Assembly (NCBI GenBank): GCA_024681595.1
Contig: JAILAN010000072.1
Location: 1 to 36,251, forward strand
Length of the DNA stretch: 36,251 bases
Direction of reading: 5' to 3'
Source of the DNA: Lachnospiraceae bacterium
GTDB lineage: Bacteria; Bacillota; Clostridia; Lachnospirales; Lachnospiraceae
Shown here: piece by piece, positions 24,546 to 34,141 of the stretch
How positions within the stretch are numbered: position 1 is the stretch's first letter
Layout: each line of letters begins with the position of its first letter
The notes under the pieces: model-generated
Told to the model about the DNA's origin: nothing
Seen by the model: the letters and a program-made list of their open reading frames with translations, nothing else
The model's database searches: none
Position numbers and translations under genes: made by a program

Positions 24546-25553
24546 TTATTTTCCTTCAATAGAGTATGCAACTGAGCGATAATTGCTGTCTTTCATGATC
24601 TTGGATAAACCAAGCGCAACGGACGTAATAGGGTTCTCGGCCTCATTAACCTTAAGTCCGGTGCTCTTGCTGATCAGGGATGCCAGATGCGATGTCTGTG
24701 ACGCTCCTCCGGTCAGATATAATCCGTGTCTGTATATATCAGCCGCGAGTTCAGGAGGTGTAAGCTCCAGGATAACCTTGATATTATCGATGACTACCCT
24801 GAACTGTTCGGACATAGCCTCGCATATCATCTTGGTCGGAAGTTCTCTTTCCACCGGAAGGCCCGTAACCAGATCACGTCCGTATACTATAGCCCCTCTG
24901 CCGGCTTCTTCGGTAAGTCTGAGCTCATTTTTAACGATCTCTGCAGTCTTCTGCCCTATAACCAGATTAAACTGCTTTCGAACTGCATTACGAATAGCTT
25001 CATCAAATTTATATCCACCAACTTTGATCAGTCTGCTTCGAACTATACCACCCAAAGAAAGAATGGATATCTCGGTCGTATCATAACCAACATCAACTAC
25101 CAAAACACCCTGGGAATTCTTGACATCAACATCAAGCCCCAGTCCGTCTGCGACAGCTTTTTCAACGACCCATATATGTTTGGCTTTGACATCGGCTTCC
25201 TTAACGAGGTCATAGAATGCTCTTTTTTCAACCTCGGTAACATCTGTAGGAACGGTAATATAATAGTCCGCAGGCTTGATATTGTTGCGTGACAGATCAT
25301 TGATAAAATAATGAACCAGCTCCTCCATGTTATTGATATCAGCAATAACACCATTGGACAGAGGAAAAGAAATAACTATGTTAGAAGGTGCCTTCTCATA
25401 CATGTCGTAAGCTGAGTCACCATATGCCAGAAAGTTTTTCCTGTTTTCAATGGCGATCATGTTCTTTTCGACCAGTATAGAGTCATCAGACATACTGTAT
25501 ATTTTAATATTACTGGTACCAAGATCGATACCGAAAGCATTTCCCGAAATCAT
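24546..25553 (-). CDS. mreB: Rod shape-determining protein MreB (actin-like)
   Basis: 335 aa. Bacterial actin that forms membrane-associated filaments and directs lateral wall synthesis. Actin-fold motifs are IDLGTSNIKIY (phosphate 1, near residue 10), VVDVGYDTTEISIL (phosphate 2), GGYKFDEAI, and LTGGASQTSHL (adenosine). The start is ATG 25553: AAAGG lies seven bases upstream, and the alternative in-frame TTG at 25568 overlaps that site. Sequence alone does not separate MreB from Mbl or MreBH, but first place in a mreBCD operon supports MreB. Confidence 0.93.
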   Translation of the reverse strand: MISGNAFGIDLGTSNIKIYSMSDDSILVEKNMIAIENRKNFLAYGDSAYDMYEKAPSNIVISFPLSNGVIADINNMEELVHYFINDLSRNNIKPADYYITVPTDVTEVEKRAFYDLVKEADVKAKHIWVVEKAVADGLGLDVDVKNSQGVLVVDVGYDTTEISILSLGGIVRSRLIKVGGYKFDEAIRNAVRKQFNLVIGQKTAEIVKNELRLTEEAGRGAIVYGRDLVTGLPVERELPTKMICEAMSEQFRVVIDNIKVILELTPPELAADIYRHGLYLTGGASQTSHLASLISKSTGLKVNEAENPITSVALGLSKIMKDSNYRSVAYSIEGK

Positions 25554-25584
25554 AAAATGACCTTTCAAAAAAAATTTTCAATAT

Positions 25585-25613
25585 ATTTTAGCATAAAAGA
25601 CATTATATTTAAA
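25585..25613 (-). promoter_or_regulatory. Promoter of the mreB-rodA operon
   Basis: On the - strand TTTAAA (25608-25613) and TAAAAT (25585-25590) are exactly 17 bp apart, and TGC directly before the -10 makes it extended. The -35 overlaps the stop codon of the upstream gene. It would give a leader of about 25 nt before the mreB ATG. Confidence 0.6.
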
Positions 25614-26892
25614 GCCTGACTATACCTTTATCCACCAGGCTCTGAAGCGACATCATAATACCGAGTTTCCCATGAGGTGATGTCAGCCCTCCCTGAAAAT
25701 ATACTGCATAAGGCTCTTTTAATGGACCGTCAGCGCTGAGTTCTATGGAAGAACCCGATACAAACGCCCCGGCAGCCATTATGACAGGCGAGTCGTATCC
25801 CGGCATATCCCACGGCTCAGGCTTAACAAAGCCGTCTACAGGAGCTGCTTTTTGTATCCCTTCACAAAATGCACAGAGAGCTTCCGGAGAGCGTAAGATA
25901 ACCGACTGGATTATATCATGGCGTTCTTCGTCTGCATCGGGTATAACATCAAATCCCAGTTTTTGATAAATGTTTGCAGCAAATATTGCGCTCTTTAAAG
26001 CACTTGAGGTTACAACCGGTGCCAGAAACAGCCCCTGATAAAAGCTCTGAAGGATGTTAAGTGACGCCCCGACCTCTTTGGCAAGTCCCGGCGAAGTCAG
26101 TCTGCAGGCAGCATTATCTATGCATTCTTTTTTCCCTGCAATATAACCTCCGACAGGGGCCAGCCCGCCTCCGGGATTTTTGATAAGGGAGCCGACTACC
26201 ATATCAGCCCCGACTTCAGAAGGTTCGGCTGTCTCAACAAATTCTCCGTAGCAATTATCCACCATACAGATAATGTCACTCTTTATCCCTTTGATAAAGG
26301 ATATCAGTTTCCCTATATCGGATACGCTGAGAGTCGGCCTTGTCTGATAGCCCTTGGAGCGCTGTATAGTTACCATTCTGGTCTTTTCATTTATCTTTTT
26401 TCTGATGCCGTCATAATCAAATGAGCCATCCTGCATCAGATCTGTCTGTGCATATGAAATACCGTATTCAGCCAGTGAACCTCTTGACGGACGTATTCCT
26501 ATCACTTCTTCAAGAGTATCATAGGGTTTTCCTACAGGACTTAACAGTTCATCTCCCGGTCTTAAATTTGACATCAATGCCAAAGCCAGCGCATGTGTTC
26601 CGCAAGTTATCTGTGGCCTTACCAGCGCATCTTCTGTTTTAAAGACATCGGCATAAACCCTCTCGAGTGTTTCCCGTCCCAGATCATTATATCCGTATCC
26701 GGAGCTTCCCATAAAACATGCCTCGGATACCCTGTTTTTATGCATGGCATCAATGACCTTAAGCTGATTATACTCCGCTGTAAGATCAATCTTTTTAAAC
26801 CTGTCCTCCAATGATCTGTATACAGATTGCGTAAAATCATATACTTTATCAGTTATTCCAAGTTCAGCATATCGTTGCTTCAGATTATCCAT
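25609..26892 (-). CDS. Methionine gamma-lyase-family PLP protein (YnbB-like)
   Basis: 427-aa PLP-dependent fold-type I protein of the methionine gamma-lyase/YnbB family, once called aluminium resistance protein. CGTHALALAL (about 97-106) lies in the cofactor pocket, VDNCYGEFVE gives the aspartate that pairs with the pyridine nitrogen, and GSLIKNPGGG carries the Schiff-base Lys238. The true reaction in the cell is not established for this family. It overlaps miaA by 8 bp. In Bacillus, ynbB also lies near miaA, with hfq between; no hfq is present here. Confidence 0.88.
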   Translation of the reverse strand: MDNLKQRYAELGITDKVYDFTQSVYRSLEDRFKKIDLTAEYNQLKVIDAMHKNRVSEACFMGSSGYGYNDLGRETLERVYADVFKTEDALVRPQITCGTHALALALMSNLRPGDELLSPVGKPYDTLEEVIGIRPSRGSLAEYGISYAQTDLMQDGSFDYDGIRKKINEKTRMVTIQRSKGYQTRPTLSVSDIGKLISFIKGIKSDIICMVDNCYGEFVETAEPSEVGADMVVGSLIKNPGGGLAPVGGYIAGKKECIDNAACRLTSPGLAKEVGASLNILQSFYQGLFLAPVVTSSALKSAIFAANIYQKLGFDVIPDADEERHDIIQSVILRSPEALCAFCEGIQKAAPVDGFVKPEPWDMPGYDSPVIMAAGAFVSGSSIELSADGPLKEPYAVYFQGGLTSPHGKLGIMMSLQSLVDKGIVRL

Positions 26893-27817
26893 TATAGATC
26901 TCTCCGATCATATGATCCAGAATCTTCTCATCATCGCGGTCAAAGTCACGCTTATCTATAAAGCATACTGCTTTTTCCTTTCGAAACCAGGTCAGCTGTC
27001 TTTTTGCATAATGACGGGTGTTTTGCTTGATGCTCGCTACAGCTTCATCCAGTGTACACCTGTTTTCAAGATACTCCGTTATCTCCTTATAGCCTATGGC
27101 CTGCATTGATGTATTTCTGGGACTGATGCCCTTTTCAAGCAGATTTTTGACCTCATCGACCAGACCTTGAGTAATCATTTTATCGACTCTCTTATCAATA
27201 TTTGAGTACATGACTTCCCGATCATCAGTCAAAACATAATAGTGAAAATCATACGGTGACTCTTTTTTTCCCAATCGTCTGTTATACTCCGAAAATCTTT
27301 CACCCGTCTGCTCAAAATACTCCAGTGCTCTTATTACTCTCTTCAGGTTATTCGGATGTACCGTAAGTGAATACTCGGGATCGACTTCTTTAAGCCTGTC
27401 AAAAAGCATCTCTCCACCGTGGATATGTGCTTCCTTCTCAAGACGTTTTCTGATGCCTATATCACCCGTTTCCTCAAAGTCCGCATCATATAATAAAGCC
27501 CGTATATAAAACCCCGTACCGCCGGCAACAATGGGTATTTTCCCTTTGGCGTTAATAGTATCGCAGGCTTCTTTGGCCATTTTTTTAAACTCAAATACAT
27601 TAAAGTCCTGCGTGGGCTCAAGGACATCGACCAGATAATGCTTTATGCCGTCAGCTTCCGAAGATGTCACCTTTGCGGTACCGATATCCATTCCTTTATA
27701 GATCTGCATGGAATCGGCGCTTATAATCTCTCCGTTAATCCTTTTAGCCAGTTTTACGGACAACGCTGTTTTACCTACAGCGGTAGGCCCCGTGATTATT
27801 ATCAGTTTGTTTTTCAT
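26885..27817 (-). CDS. miaA: tRNA dimethylallyltransferase
   Basis: 310 aa. Transfers a dimethylallyl group to N6 of A37 in tRNAs that read UNN codons. The P-loop GPTAVGKT is at 10-17, followed by ISADSMQIYKGMDIGTAK, GIKHYLVDV, the GGTGFYIRALL motif and the C-terminal TRHYAKRQLTWFR. The length is normal. It overlaps mutL by four bases (ATGA) and the downstream PLP gene by eight. Its product is the substrate of MiaB, encoded four genes upstream in the same run. Confidence 0.95.
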   Translation of the reverse strand: MKNKLIIITGPTAVGKTALSVKLAKRINGEIISADSMQIYKGMDIGTAKVTSSEADGIKHYLVDVLEPTQDFNVFEFKKMAKEACDTINAKGKIPIVAGGTGFYIRALLYDADFEETGDIGIRKRLEKEAHIHGGEMLFDRLKEVDPEYSLTVHPNNLKRVIRALEYFEQTGERFSEYNRRLGKKESPYDFHYYVLTDDREVMYSNIDKRVDKMITQGLVDEVKNLLEKGISPRNTSMQAIGYKEITEYLENRCTLDEAVASIKQNTRHYAKRQLTWFRKEKAVCFIDKRDFDRDDEKILDHMIGEIYNG

Positions 27818-29619
27818 GTGACTATCCTGCTGAATTTTTTGTCCAGTTCATTTTTGGTCATGGAAATGATCGTCGGTCTTCCGTGAGGACAGTTATAGGG
27901 ATTATCAAGTGTCATAAGTTCACTGATCAGAGCTCCGACCTGCTCTTCATTCATAAAAGTATTCCCTTTAACGGCTGCTTTGCATGACATCGACGCAATC
28001 TTTGATAGTATAACTTCCGGATCCCCCTTTAGCGGATCTGACATCAGATCATCAACGATCTCCCGGAAAAAAGTCAGCTCATCCGTTCCGTACAGATCCT
28101 GTGGCATCGATCTTAATGCTACCGATCCGGTTCCGAAATCCTCAATTTCGATCCCGAGTTTGGCAAATGAATCCATGTATTCGTTTATTACGCTCATCTC
28201 CTTTGAAGACAGATCGACTATTATCGGAGGGTTAAGGGACTGCGAAGTTACATTCTTGTTACGGTATTGCTTCATCAGTCTTTCATATTTCACTTTTTCA
28301 TGCGCCGCATGCTGGTCCATCATAAACAGTTTGTCTTCATATTCAAAGAGCCAGTATGTTTTGAACACCTGTCCTATTACCCTGTGTTTTATCTGCGCTT
28401 TTTCGGACAGGAAACGATCCTCGAACAGATTCATCTGTGACAGATCACGTACAACCGCAACTTCTTTGGCTTTTATGATGTTGCTCTCTTCAGCATCAAC
28501 ATCAACATGTTTAAACTGAAGTATCCTGTTGCTCTCAAACGGCTCGGGGCTTTTCTTTTCAGGCACCGGAGGTTTTTGGGCTGCTATGACCTCAGTATCC
28601 TTATCATCAAACGGAACCGTTCTGATAAGATCACGATTGCTCATACAGTCATGTACAGCTTCACGGATCAGATCATATGATTCTTCTCGTTTATGGAGTC
28701 TAATCTCCATTTTGGAAGGATGAACATTTACATCGATCATGGCAGGATCACATTCGAAATTTATCACGCAGAACGGGAATTTATGCTGCATGAGAAACTC
28801 CCTGTATCCTTCTTCAACAGCCCTTGTAAAAATATCGCAATGAACGAACCTTCCGTTCATAAAGAAATTCTCAAAATTACGGGAAGATCTGGTAAGCGAA
28901 GGATTCCCGATATATCCGTGTCCTTTAAGTATTTCATCATCAAAGTCAAGATCTATGAGATTATCCGCCGTTTCTTTTCCGTATATCCTGTATATGACCT
29001 CCTTGAGAACCCCGTTACCCGAGGTCTGTAATAAAGGTTTTTGATTGCTGATAAGCCGGAATCCAATCTCAGGATGAGACAGGGCTATATGATCTATAAG
29101 GTCGGCAACCATAGTTCCTTCTGCTGAGAGTGACTTAAGAAACTTCTTCCTGGCAGGAACATTATAGAAAAGGTCTTTGACTATCATGGTTGTTCCGTCA
29201 GGTGCTCCGATTTTTTCGATGCTTTCTTCGTTATCTCCTTCGCGGATATATCGGCTTCCGAGCAGGTCTTCTTTTGTTTTTGTGATAAGCTCTATTTCGC
29301 TTACAGCGCTGATAGATGATAGAGCTTCGCCTCTGAATCCCAAACTCCTTATTGACAGCAGATCATTTATATCAACTATCTTGCTCGTGGCATGCGGTAA
29401 AAATGCCCTGGGGATATCATCCGCAGGTATACCCTCTCCGTCATCCGTAACACGGATCATCTTAAGTCCGCCGTCTTTGATCTCTACCGTAATGTTTTTA
29501 GCGCCGGCATCGATCGAGTTTTCAACCAGCTCCTTCACAACGTTAAAAGGTCTTTCGACAACCTCTCCGGCAGCTATCTGTTCGATTGTGGTCTTATCAA
29601 GCAACTGTATCTTAGACAT
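27814..29619 (-). CDS. mutL: DNA mismatch repair protein MutL (endonuclease type)
   Basis: 601 aa. The GHKL ATPase N-domain shows IAAGEVVERP, ELVENSIDAGA, VTDDGEGI, HATSKI and LGFRGEALSSI. The C-domain carries DQHAAHEKVKYE, the metal-binding endonuclease motif, together with SCKAAVKG and CPHGRPT, so this is the nicking form found in organisms without MutH rather than the E. coli form. It begins four bases after mutS and couples to miaA by an ATGA overlap. Confidence 0.95.
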   Translation of the reverse strand: MSKIQLLDKTTIEQIAAGEVVERPFNVVKELVENSIDAGAKNITVEIKDGGLKMIRVTDDGEGIPADDIPRAFLPHATSKIVDINDLLSIRSLGFRGEALSSISAVSEIELITKTKEDLLGSRYIREGDNEESIEKIGAPDGTTMIVKDLFYNVPARKKFLKSLSAEGTMVADLIDHIALSHPEIGFRLISNQKPLLQTSGNGVLKEVIYRIYGKETADNLIDLDFDDEILKGHGYIGNPSLTRSSRNFENFFMNGRFVHCDIFTRAVEEGYREFLMQHKFPFCVINFECDPAMIDVNVHPSKMEIRLHKREESYDLIREAVHDCMSNRDLIRTVPFDDKDTEVIAAQKPPVPEKKSPEPFESNRILQFKHVDVDAEESNIIKAKEVAVVRDLSQMNLFEDRFLSEKAQIKHRVIGQVFKTYWLFEYEDKLFMMDQHAAHEKVKYERLMKQYRNKNVTSQSLNPPIIVDLSSKEMSVINEYMDSFAKLGIEIEDFGTGSVALRSMPQDLYGTDELTFFREIVDDLMSDPLKGDPEVILSKIASMSCKAAVKGNTFMNEEQVGALISELMTLDNPYNCPHGRPTIISMTKNELDKKFSRIVT

Positions 29620-29623
29620 AATC

Positions 29624-32281
29624 CTACCATCTGTTTTTCAACATATTCTGCAGCTTATACAATCTGTTGAGTGCATCTATCGGCCTCATCGATTCAAGAT
29701 CGATCTGCCTTAATTCATCTATGACATCCTGATCAGTAGCTGTGTCAAACAAAGATATCTGTCCCAGATCGACTTCATCGAAATGTTCGCTTTTTATCTT
29801 CTGATCTTTGCTGTCTATGGCGATCGATCCTATCTTTTCGGAAATATCATTATCAGCCAGCTGGGCTGCGATTTCTTTGGCTCTGTCCGTAACGATATCC
29901 GGCACTCCGGCAAGTCTTGCGACCTGAATACCGTAGGATCTGTCGGCTCCGCCTTTAATGATCTTGCGAAGGAAAACAATATCATCACCCTGTTCCTTAA
30001 CGGCTATACAGTAGTTATTGACATTACTGATCTTGCCTTCCAGTTCGGTCAGTTCATGATAATGCGTTGCAAACAGTGTTTTTGCTCCCAGCAGACGTTT
30101 GTTGGCGATATGCTCTATAACAGCCCAGGCTATGGCAAGCCCGTCAAAAGTTGAAGTTCCGCGACCTATCTCGTCCAGAATAAGCAGCGAATCTGCCGTG
30201 GCATTTCGAAGAATATTGGCCACCTCATTCATCTCCACCATAAAAGTAGACTGGCCTGAAGACAGGTCATCAGACGCACCGACCCTGGTAAATATCCTGT
30301 CTACTATTGATATGTCAGCCTTTTTGCAAGGAACAAAACACCCTATCTGCGCCATCAGAACGATCAACGCAACCTGACGCATGTAGGTGGATTTACCTGC
30401 CATATTAGGCCCGGTTATGATACTCACGCAGTTCTGACGATTATCCAGATATGTATCATTTGATATGAACATATCATTATCCATGATCTGCTCTATTACC
30501 GGATGTCTTCCGTCTTTGATACTGATAACACCTTTGGTATTCAGTTTTGGTCTGACATATCTGTTTTTTTCGGAAACATAAGACAGCGAAGTCATCACGT
30601 CAAGTCGGGCTATCGCTTTAGCGGTTTTCTGTATCCTCTCTACTTCATTGGCTATAGCATCACGGATATTTGAAAAAGTTTCGTATTCGAGGGCATACAG
30701 TTTGTCTTCGGCGTTGAGGATAGTATCCTCCAGCTCTTTAAGACGAGGAGTTGTATACCTTTCAGCATTGGTCAGAGTCTGTTTCCTGATATAGTCTTCA
30801 GGGACCAGATCCTTGTATGAATTGGTCACTTCAAAATAATATCCGAAAACCTTATTATACTTAACACGCAGGTTCTTGATACCGGTTCTTTCCCTGTCTT
30901 CTTCCTCAAGTGATGCAAGCCAAGCTTTACCGTCTGTCTTTGCTTTTTTCAGTTTGTCGATGTTTTCATCAAATCCGTTTTTGATCATCCCGCCTTCATG
31001 AATACTGATGGGCGGTTCCTCGACGATCGCCTCATCTATAAGTGCCCATATATCATGCAGATCATCTATATCTTCATTGATGGAATTAAGCATCTTTGAA
31101 TTCAGATCATTAAGAAGTGTCTTTATATGCGGAAGCATATAAAGCGAGCTTTTAAACGCGATAAGATCTCTGGGATTGGCTGTTTTATAGCTGATCCTGC
31201 CAAGCAGTCTCTCAAGATCATATATAGGGTTTAAATATTCCCGGATCTCATCCCTGTTTATTGTGTTTTTATTCAGGACCTCGATCGCATCAAGACGGGA
31301 TTCAATTTCTTCCTTGTCAACGAGCGGCTGCTCAATATAAGACCTTAAAAGCCTTCCACCCATCGCGGTCCTGGTTTTATCGAGAACCCATAGCAGAGAG
31401 CCTCTTTTTGATTTATCTCTTAAGGTTTCTACCAGTTCCAGGTTTCTTCTGGTTGAACAGTCCAAAAGCATATATTTGCTGGAAATATAGGGATAAAGAT
31501 GTGTGATATGTTCAAGAGATGATTTCTGAGTATGTATCAGATACAGCATCAATGCGCCTGAAGCGATAACACCCATCGGGAATTCTTCAACTCCCATTCC
31601 CTTGAGAGTATTTACTTTAAAATGATCCAGCAATGCCCTCCGGCAACGCTCGTCATCGAAATTGCGGGCCTCGATGGAATTTATTGTAATTCCGTATCTG
31701 CCCTTGATATTTTCAAGGTCCAGATCACAAAGCAAAAAAGCATCGTTACATATTATCTCACTGGGCATGAATTTTATTATCTCATCCAGTATCCTGCCTG
31801 AGTTTTCAACCTCCGTCAGATAATAATCACCCGTTGTGACATCACATACCGAAATTCCCGTTCCGTTCTCGAAGCAGGCTATGCTCATAAGGTAATTGTT
31901 TTTATTTTCATCTATCGCCCCCGGTGTAATGTTCGTACCGGGTGTAACGATCCTTGTCACTTCTCTTTTAACGAGTCCTTTGGCCAGTTTCGGATCTTCG
32001 ACCTGCTCGCATATTGCAACCTTATATCCTTTTTGGACCATCTTGGACAGATAGGAATCAACCGCATGATATGGTACTCCGCACATAGGAGCACGTTCTT
32101 CCAGTCCGCAGCTTTTACCGGTAAGGGTCAGTTCCAGTTCTTTGGATGCTGTTTTAGCATCATCAAAAAACATCTCATAAAAATCACCCAGCCTGTAAAA
32201 AAGTATACAGTCCGGGTATTCCTTTTTTGTTTCAAGATATTGAGCCATCATCGGCGTAACTTCATTTATCAGTTCCGGCAT
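29624..32281 (-). CDS. mutS: DNA mismatch repair protein MutS
   Basis: 885 aa. Recognises mismatches and loops and signals to MutL. The mismatch-reading GDFYE is at residues 32-36 (Phe34, Glu36), Walker A GPNMAGKS at about 624-631, Walker B LLILDEIGRGTS, and a helical C-terminal segment after GISYGIQVARLAGVP-like sequence. The start is ATG 32281 because CAGGAGAA lies five bases upstream and the protein then begins MPELINEVTPMMAQY, like other MutS; the in-frame extension to 32311 lacks such a site. It overlaps miaB by 13 bp. Confidence 0.95.
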   Translation of the reverse strand: MPELINEVTPMMAQYLETKKEYPDCILFYRLGDFYEMFFDDAKTASKELELTLTGKSCGLEERAPMCGVPYHAVDSYLSKMVQKGYKVAICEQVEDPKLAKGLVKREVTRIVTPGTNITPGAIDENKNNYLMSIACFENGTGISVCDVTTGDYYLTEVENSGRILDEIIKFMPSEIICNDAFLLCDLDLENIKGRYGITINSIEARNFDDERCRRALLDHFKVNTLKGMGVEEFPMGVIASGALMLYLIHTQKSSLEHITHLYPYISSKYMLLDCSTRRNLELVETLRDKSKRGSLLWVLDKTRTAMGGRLLRSYIEQPLVDKEEIESRLDAIEVLNKNTINRDEIREYLNPIYDLERLLGRISYKTANPRDLIAFKSSLYMLPHIKTLLNDLNSKMLNSINEDIDDLHDIWALIDEAIVEEPPISIHEGGMIKNGFDENIDKLKKAKTDGKAWLASLEEEDRERTGIKNLRVKYNKVFGYYFEVTNSYKDLVPEDYIRKQTLTNAERYTTPRLKELEDTILNAEDKLYALEYETFSNIRDAIANEVERIQKTAKAIARLDVMTSLSYVSEKNRYVRPKLNTKGVISIKDGRHPVIEQIMDNDMFISNDTYLDNRQNCVSIITGPNMAGKSTYMRQVALIVLMAQIGCFVPCKKADISIVDRIFTRVGASDDLSSGQSTFMVEMNEVANILRNATADSLLILDEIGRGTSTFDGLAIAWAVIEHIANKRLLGAKTLFATHYHELTELEGKISNVNNYCIAVKEQGDDIVFLRKIIKGGADRSYGIQVARLAGVPDIVTDRAKEIAAQLADNDISEKIGSIAIDSKDQKIKSEHFDEVDLGQISLFDTATDQDVIDELRQIDLESMRPIDALNRLYKLQNMLKNRW

Positions 32282-33669
32282 AATTCTCCTGTATAATAAA
32301 AGCCGTGACATTCCGTTAATCTCACGGGAACGATCTGTCCGATAAGATCTTTTTCACCGGCAAAATGAACGATAGTATTATTTGACAGTCTGCCGTTTAA
32401 CAGTCCGGGGTCATGTTCGTTAACTTCTTCACAAAGGGCATCCATTATCATCCCCTCATATTTAGAAACAGCATTTCTGGCAGTTTCCTGAACCACCTTT
32501 AAAACTCTGTCAAAGTTTCTCTTAACCGTTGCTTCATCAACCTGTTCCATAGAAGCAGCCGGCGTACCGGTCCTTTTTGAGTAAATGAAAGTAAATGCAT
32601 TATCAAATCCGACCTTTTTGATAACATCGATAGTGTCATCAACGTCAACGTCTTCTTCTGTCGGAAATCCGACTATTATATCTGTTGTTATAGCAATATC
32701 AGGTATTTCTCTTCGTATCTTAAGCGCCAGATCAATATATTTTTCCTTGGTATAGTGCCGGTTCATAGCCTTGAGTATTCTGTCCGAGCCGGACTGAAGC
32801 GGCAGATGCAGATGTCTGCATATCTTTGTGGAATTTTTCATTACATTGATAAGGTCATCCGACAGGTCCTTGGGATGCGATGTCATGAATCTTATCCTTT
32901 CGATCCCGTCGATCTGTTCTACCATTTGAAGCAGTTGTGCAAAGGTTACTTCCTTATCAAGGTTTTTGCCATATGAATTAACATTCTGGCCGAGCAGCAT
33001 CACTTCCTTTACCCCGTCACAAGACAGCTTCTTGATCTCTCTGACTATGTCTTCGGGTTCTCTGGACCTTTCCCGTCCACGAACATAGGGAACTATGCAG
33101 TAGGTGCAGAAGTTGTTGCAGCCGAACATGATATTTATGCCTGATTTGTACGGGAACTTTCTCTTTGTCGGAAGTTCTTCAACTATCTCATCCGTATCCT
33201 TCCAGATATCAACGACCATCTCATCGCTTGAGAACATATCACAAAGAAGTTCCGCAAACTTAAATATATTATGCGTTCCGAAAATCAGGTCAACAAATCC
33301 GTATTTTTCTCTGATAAAGGTAACTACGCTCTCCTCCTGCATCATACAGCCGCATAATGCGATCTTTTTATTCGGATTTTTCTTTTTCATCGAGTGAAGG
33401 GCTCCCAGTCTGCCGTACACTCTCTGATTGGCATTGTCTCTGACGGTACAGGTATTATAAACAACAAGATCGGCATTTTCATCGTTTGATAAAATAAATC
33501 CGGCCTGTTCAAGTATACCGCATAGCTTCTCGGAATCTCTGGCATTCATCTGGCATCCGAATGTTACGACACAAGATGAAGGCTCATGTCCGATGAGTCT
33601 TTTATACTCCGCTACATAAGCCCTTGCTTTTTCTATGTATTCCTGCTGGATCAGTTCTTCTTTATTCAT
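32269..33669 (-). CDS. miaB: tRNA-2-methylthio-N6-dimethylallyladenosine synthase
   Basis: 466-aa radical SAM methylthiotransferase that adds a methylthio group to i6A37 made by MiaA. Cys39, Cys74 and Cys108 of the UPF0004 domain hold the auxiliary cluster; CNNFCTYC (Cys184, 188, 191) holds the radical SAM cluster. PYVRGRERSR, LLGQNVNSYG and LHLPLQSGSD follow, and a C-terminal TRAM domain ends the protein. All six cysteines are present. The order miaB-mutS-mutL matches the Bacillus neighbourhood, without ymcA and cotE. It overlaps gtrA by 8 bp. Confidence 0.95.
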   Translation of the reverse strand: MNKEELIQQEYIEKARAYVAEYKRLIGHEPSSCVVTFGCQMNARDSEKLCGILEQAGFILSNDENADLVVYNTCTVRDNANQRVYGRLGALHSMKKKNPNKKIALCGCMMQEESVVTFIREKYGFVDLIFGTHNIFKFAELLCDMFSSDEMVVDIWKDTDEIVEELPTKRKFPYKSGINIMFGCNNFCTYCIVPYVRGRERSREPEDIVREIKKLSCDGVKEVMLLGQNVNSYGKNLDKEVTFAQLLQMVEQIDGIERIRFMTSHPKDLSDDLINVMKNSTKICRHLHLPLQSGSDRILKAMNRHYTKEKYIDLALKIRREIPDIAITTDIIVGFPTEEDVDVDDTIDVIKKVGFDNAFTFIYSKRTGTPAASMEQVDEATVKRNFDRVLKVVQETARNAVSKYEGMIMDALCEEVNEHDPGLLNGRLSNNTIVHFAGEKDLIGQIVPVRLTECHGFYYTGELCRN

Positions 33670-34141
33670 CTTCGTCTTTCACCGTTTCCTGATCATTTGA
33701 ATCGGTATCAGTATCATTCTTTTTGAATATCCACAATTTTGACAGGATATAATTGGTCACGATAACTACAAACTGTCCTATGAATTTGACAACCATCTGT
33801 CCGATGCCTTCGTTGTATCCCATGAGAGAACATCCGATCCATATGATCACGTCCTCCAGGACCAGAGTGAACAACCTGGCAGCTGTAAATGAAACGAATT
33901 CTTTGATAAAGCCTTTGGCATTTTCTGTTTTACTCCTGAAAACAAAAAACTTATTTGTAAAGAAGGTAAAGATAACACAGATGACCCAGTTGACTGTGTT
34001 GGCAAATACTTCATTCCATCCGAATCTAGCGGCAAACAGCCAGAACAGGAACATGGATAGCAGAAATGCAACGCCTCCCCAGAACAGGTAATCTATACCT
34101 TCACGATATTTTTTGTATATTTCAAATATTTTTTTGATCAC
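33662..34141 (-). CDS. GtrA-family membrane protein
   Basis: 159 aa with four transmembrane segments (about 17-37, 44-64, 83-103 and 115-140). The family landmarks TNKFFVFRS after helix 2 and NYILSKLWIFK after helix 4 are present. GtrA-type proteins are thought to move or position undecaprenyl-linked sugars for cell-surface glycosylation. The C-terminal tail is acidic and low complexity. The start is GTG, overlapping the upstream DUF5662 stop as GTGA. No glycosyltransferase partner lies next to it. Confidence 0.85.
   Translation of the reverse strand: MIKKIFEIYKKYREGIDYLFWGGVAFLLSMFLFWLFAARFGWNEVFANTVNWVICVIFTFFTNKFFVFRSKTENAKGFIKEFVSFTAARLFTLVLEDVIIWIGCSLMGYNEGIGQMVVKFIGQFVVIVTNYILSKLWIFKKNDTDTDSNDQETVKDEDE

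Noticed and set aside
24583-25292. Long open frames antisense to mreB (about 167 and 188 codons).
   Set aside because: mreB is fully supported by actin-fold motifs; the opposite frames lack start signals and family resemblance.
32282-32311. Ten-codon N-terminal extension of MutS.
   Set aside because: It lies inside miaB, and CAGGAGAA is placed for the ATG at 32281, which gives the normal MutS N-terminus.
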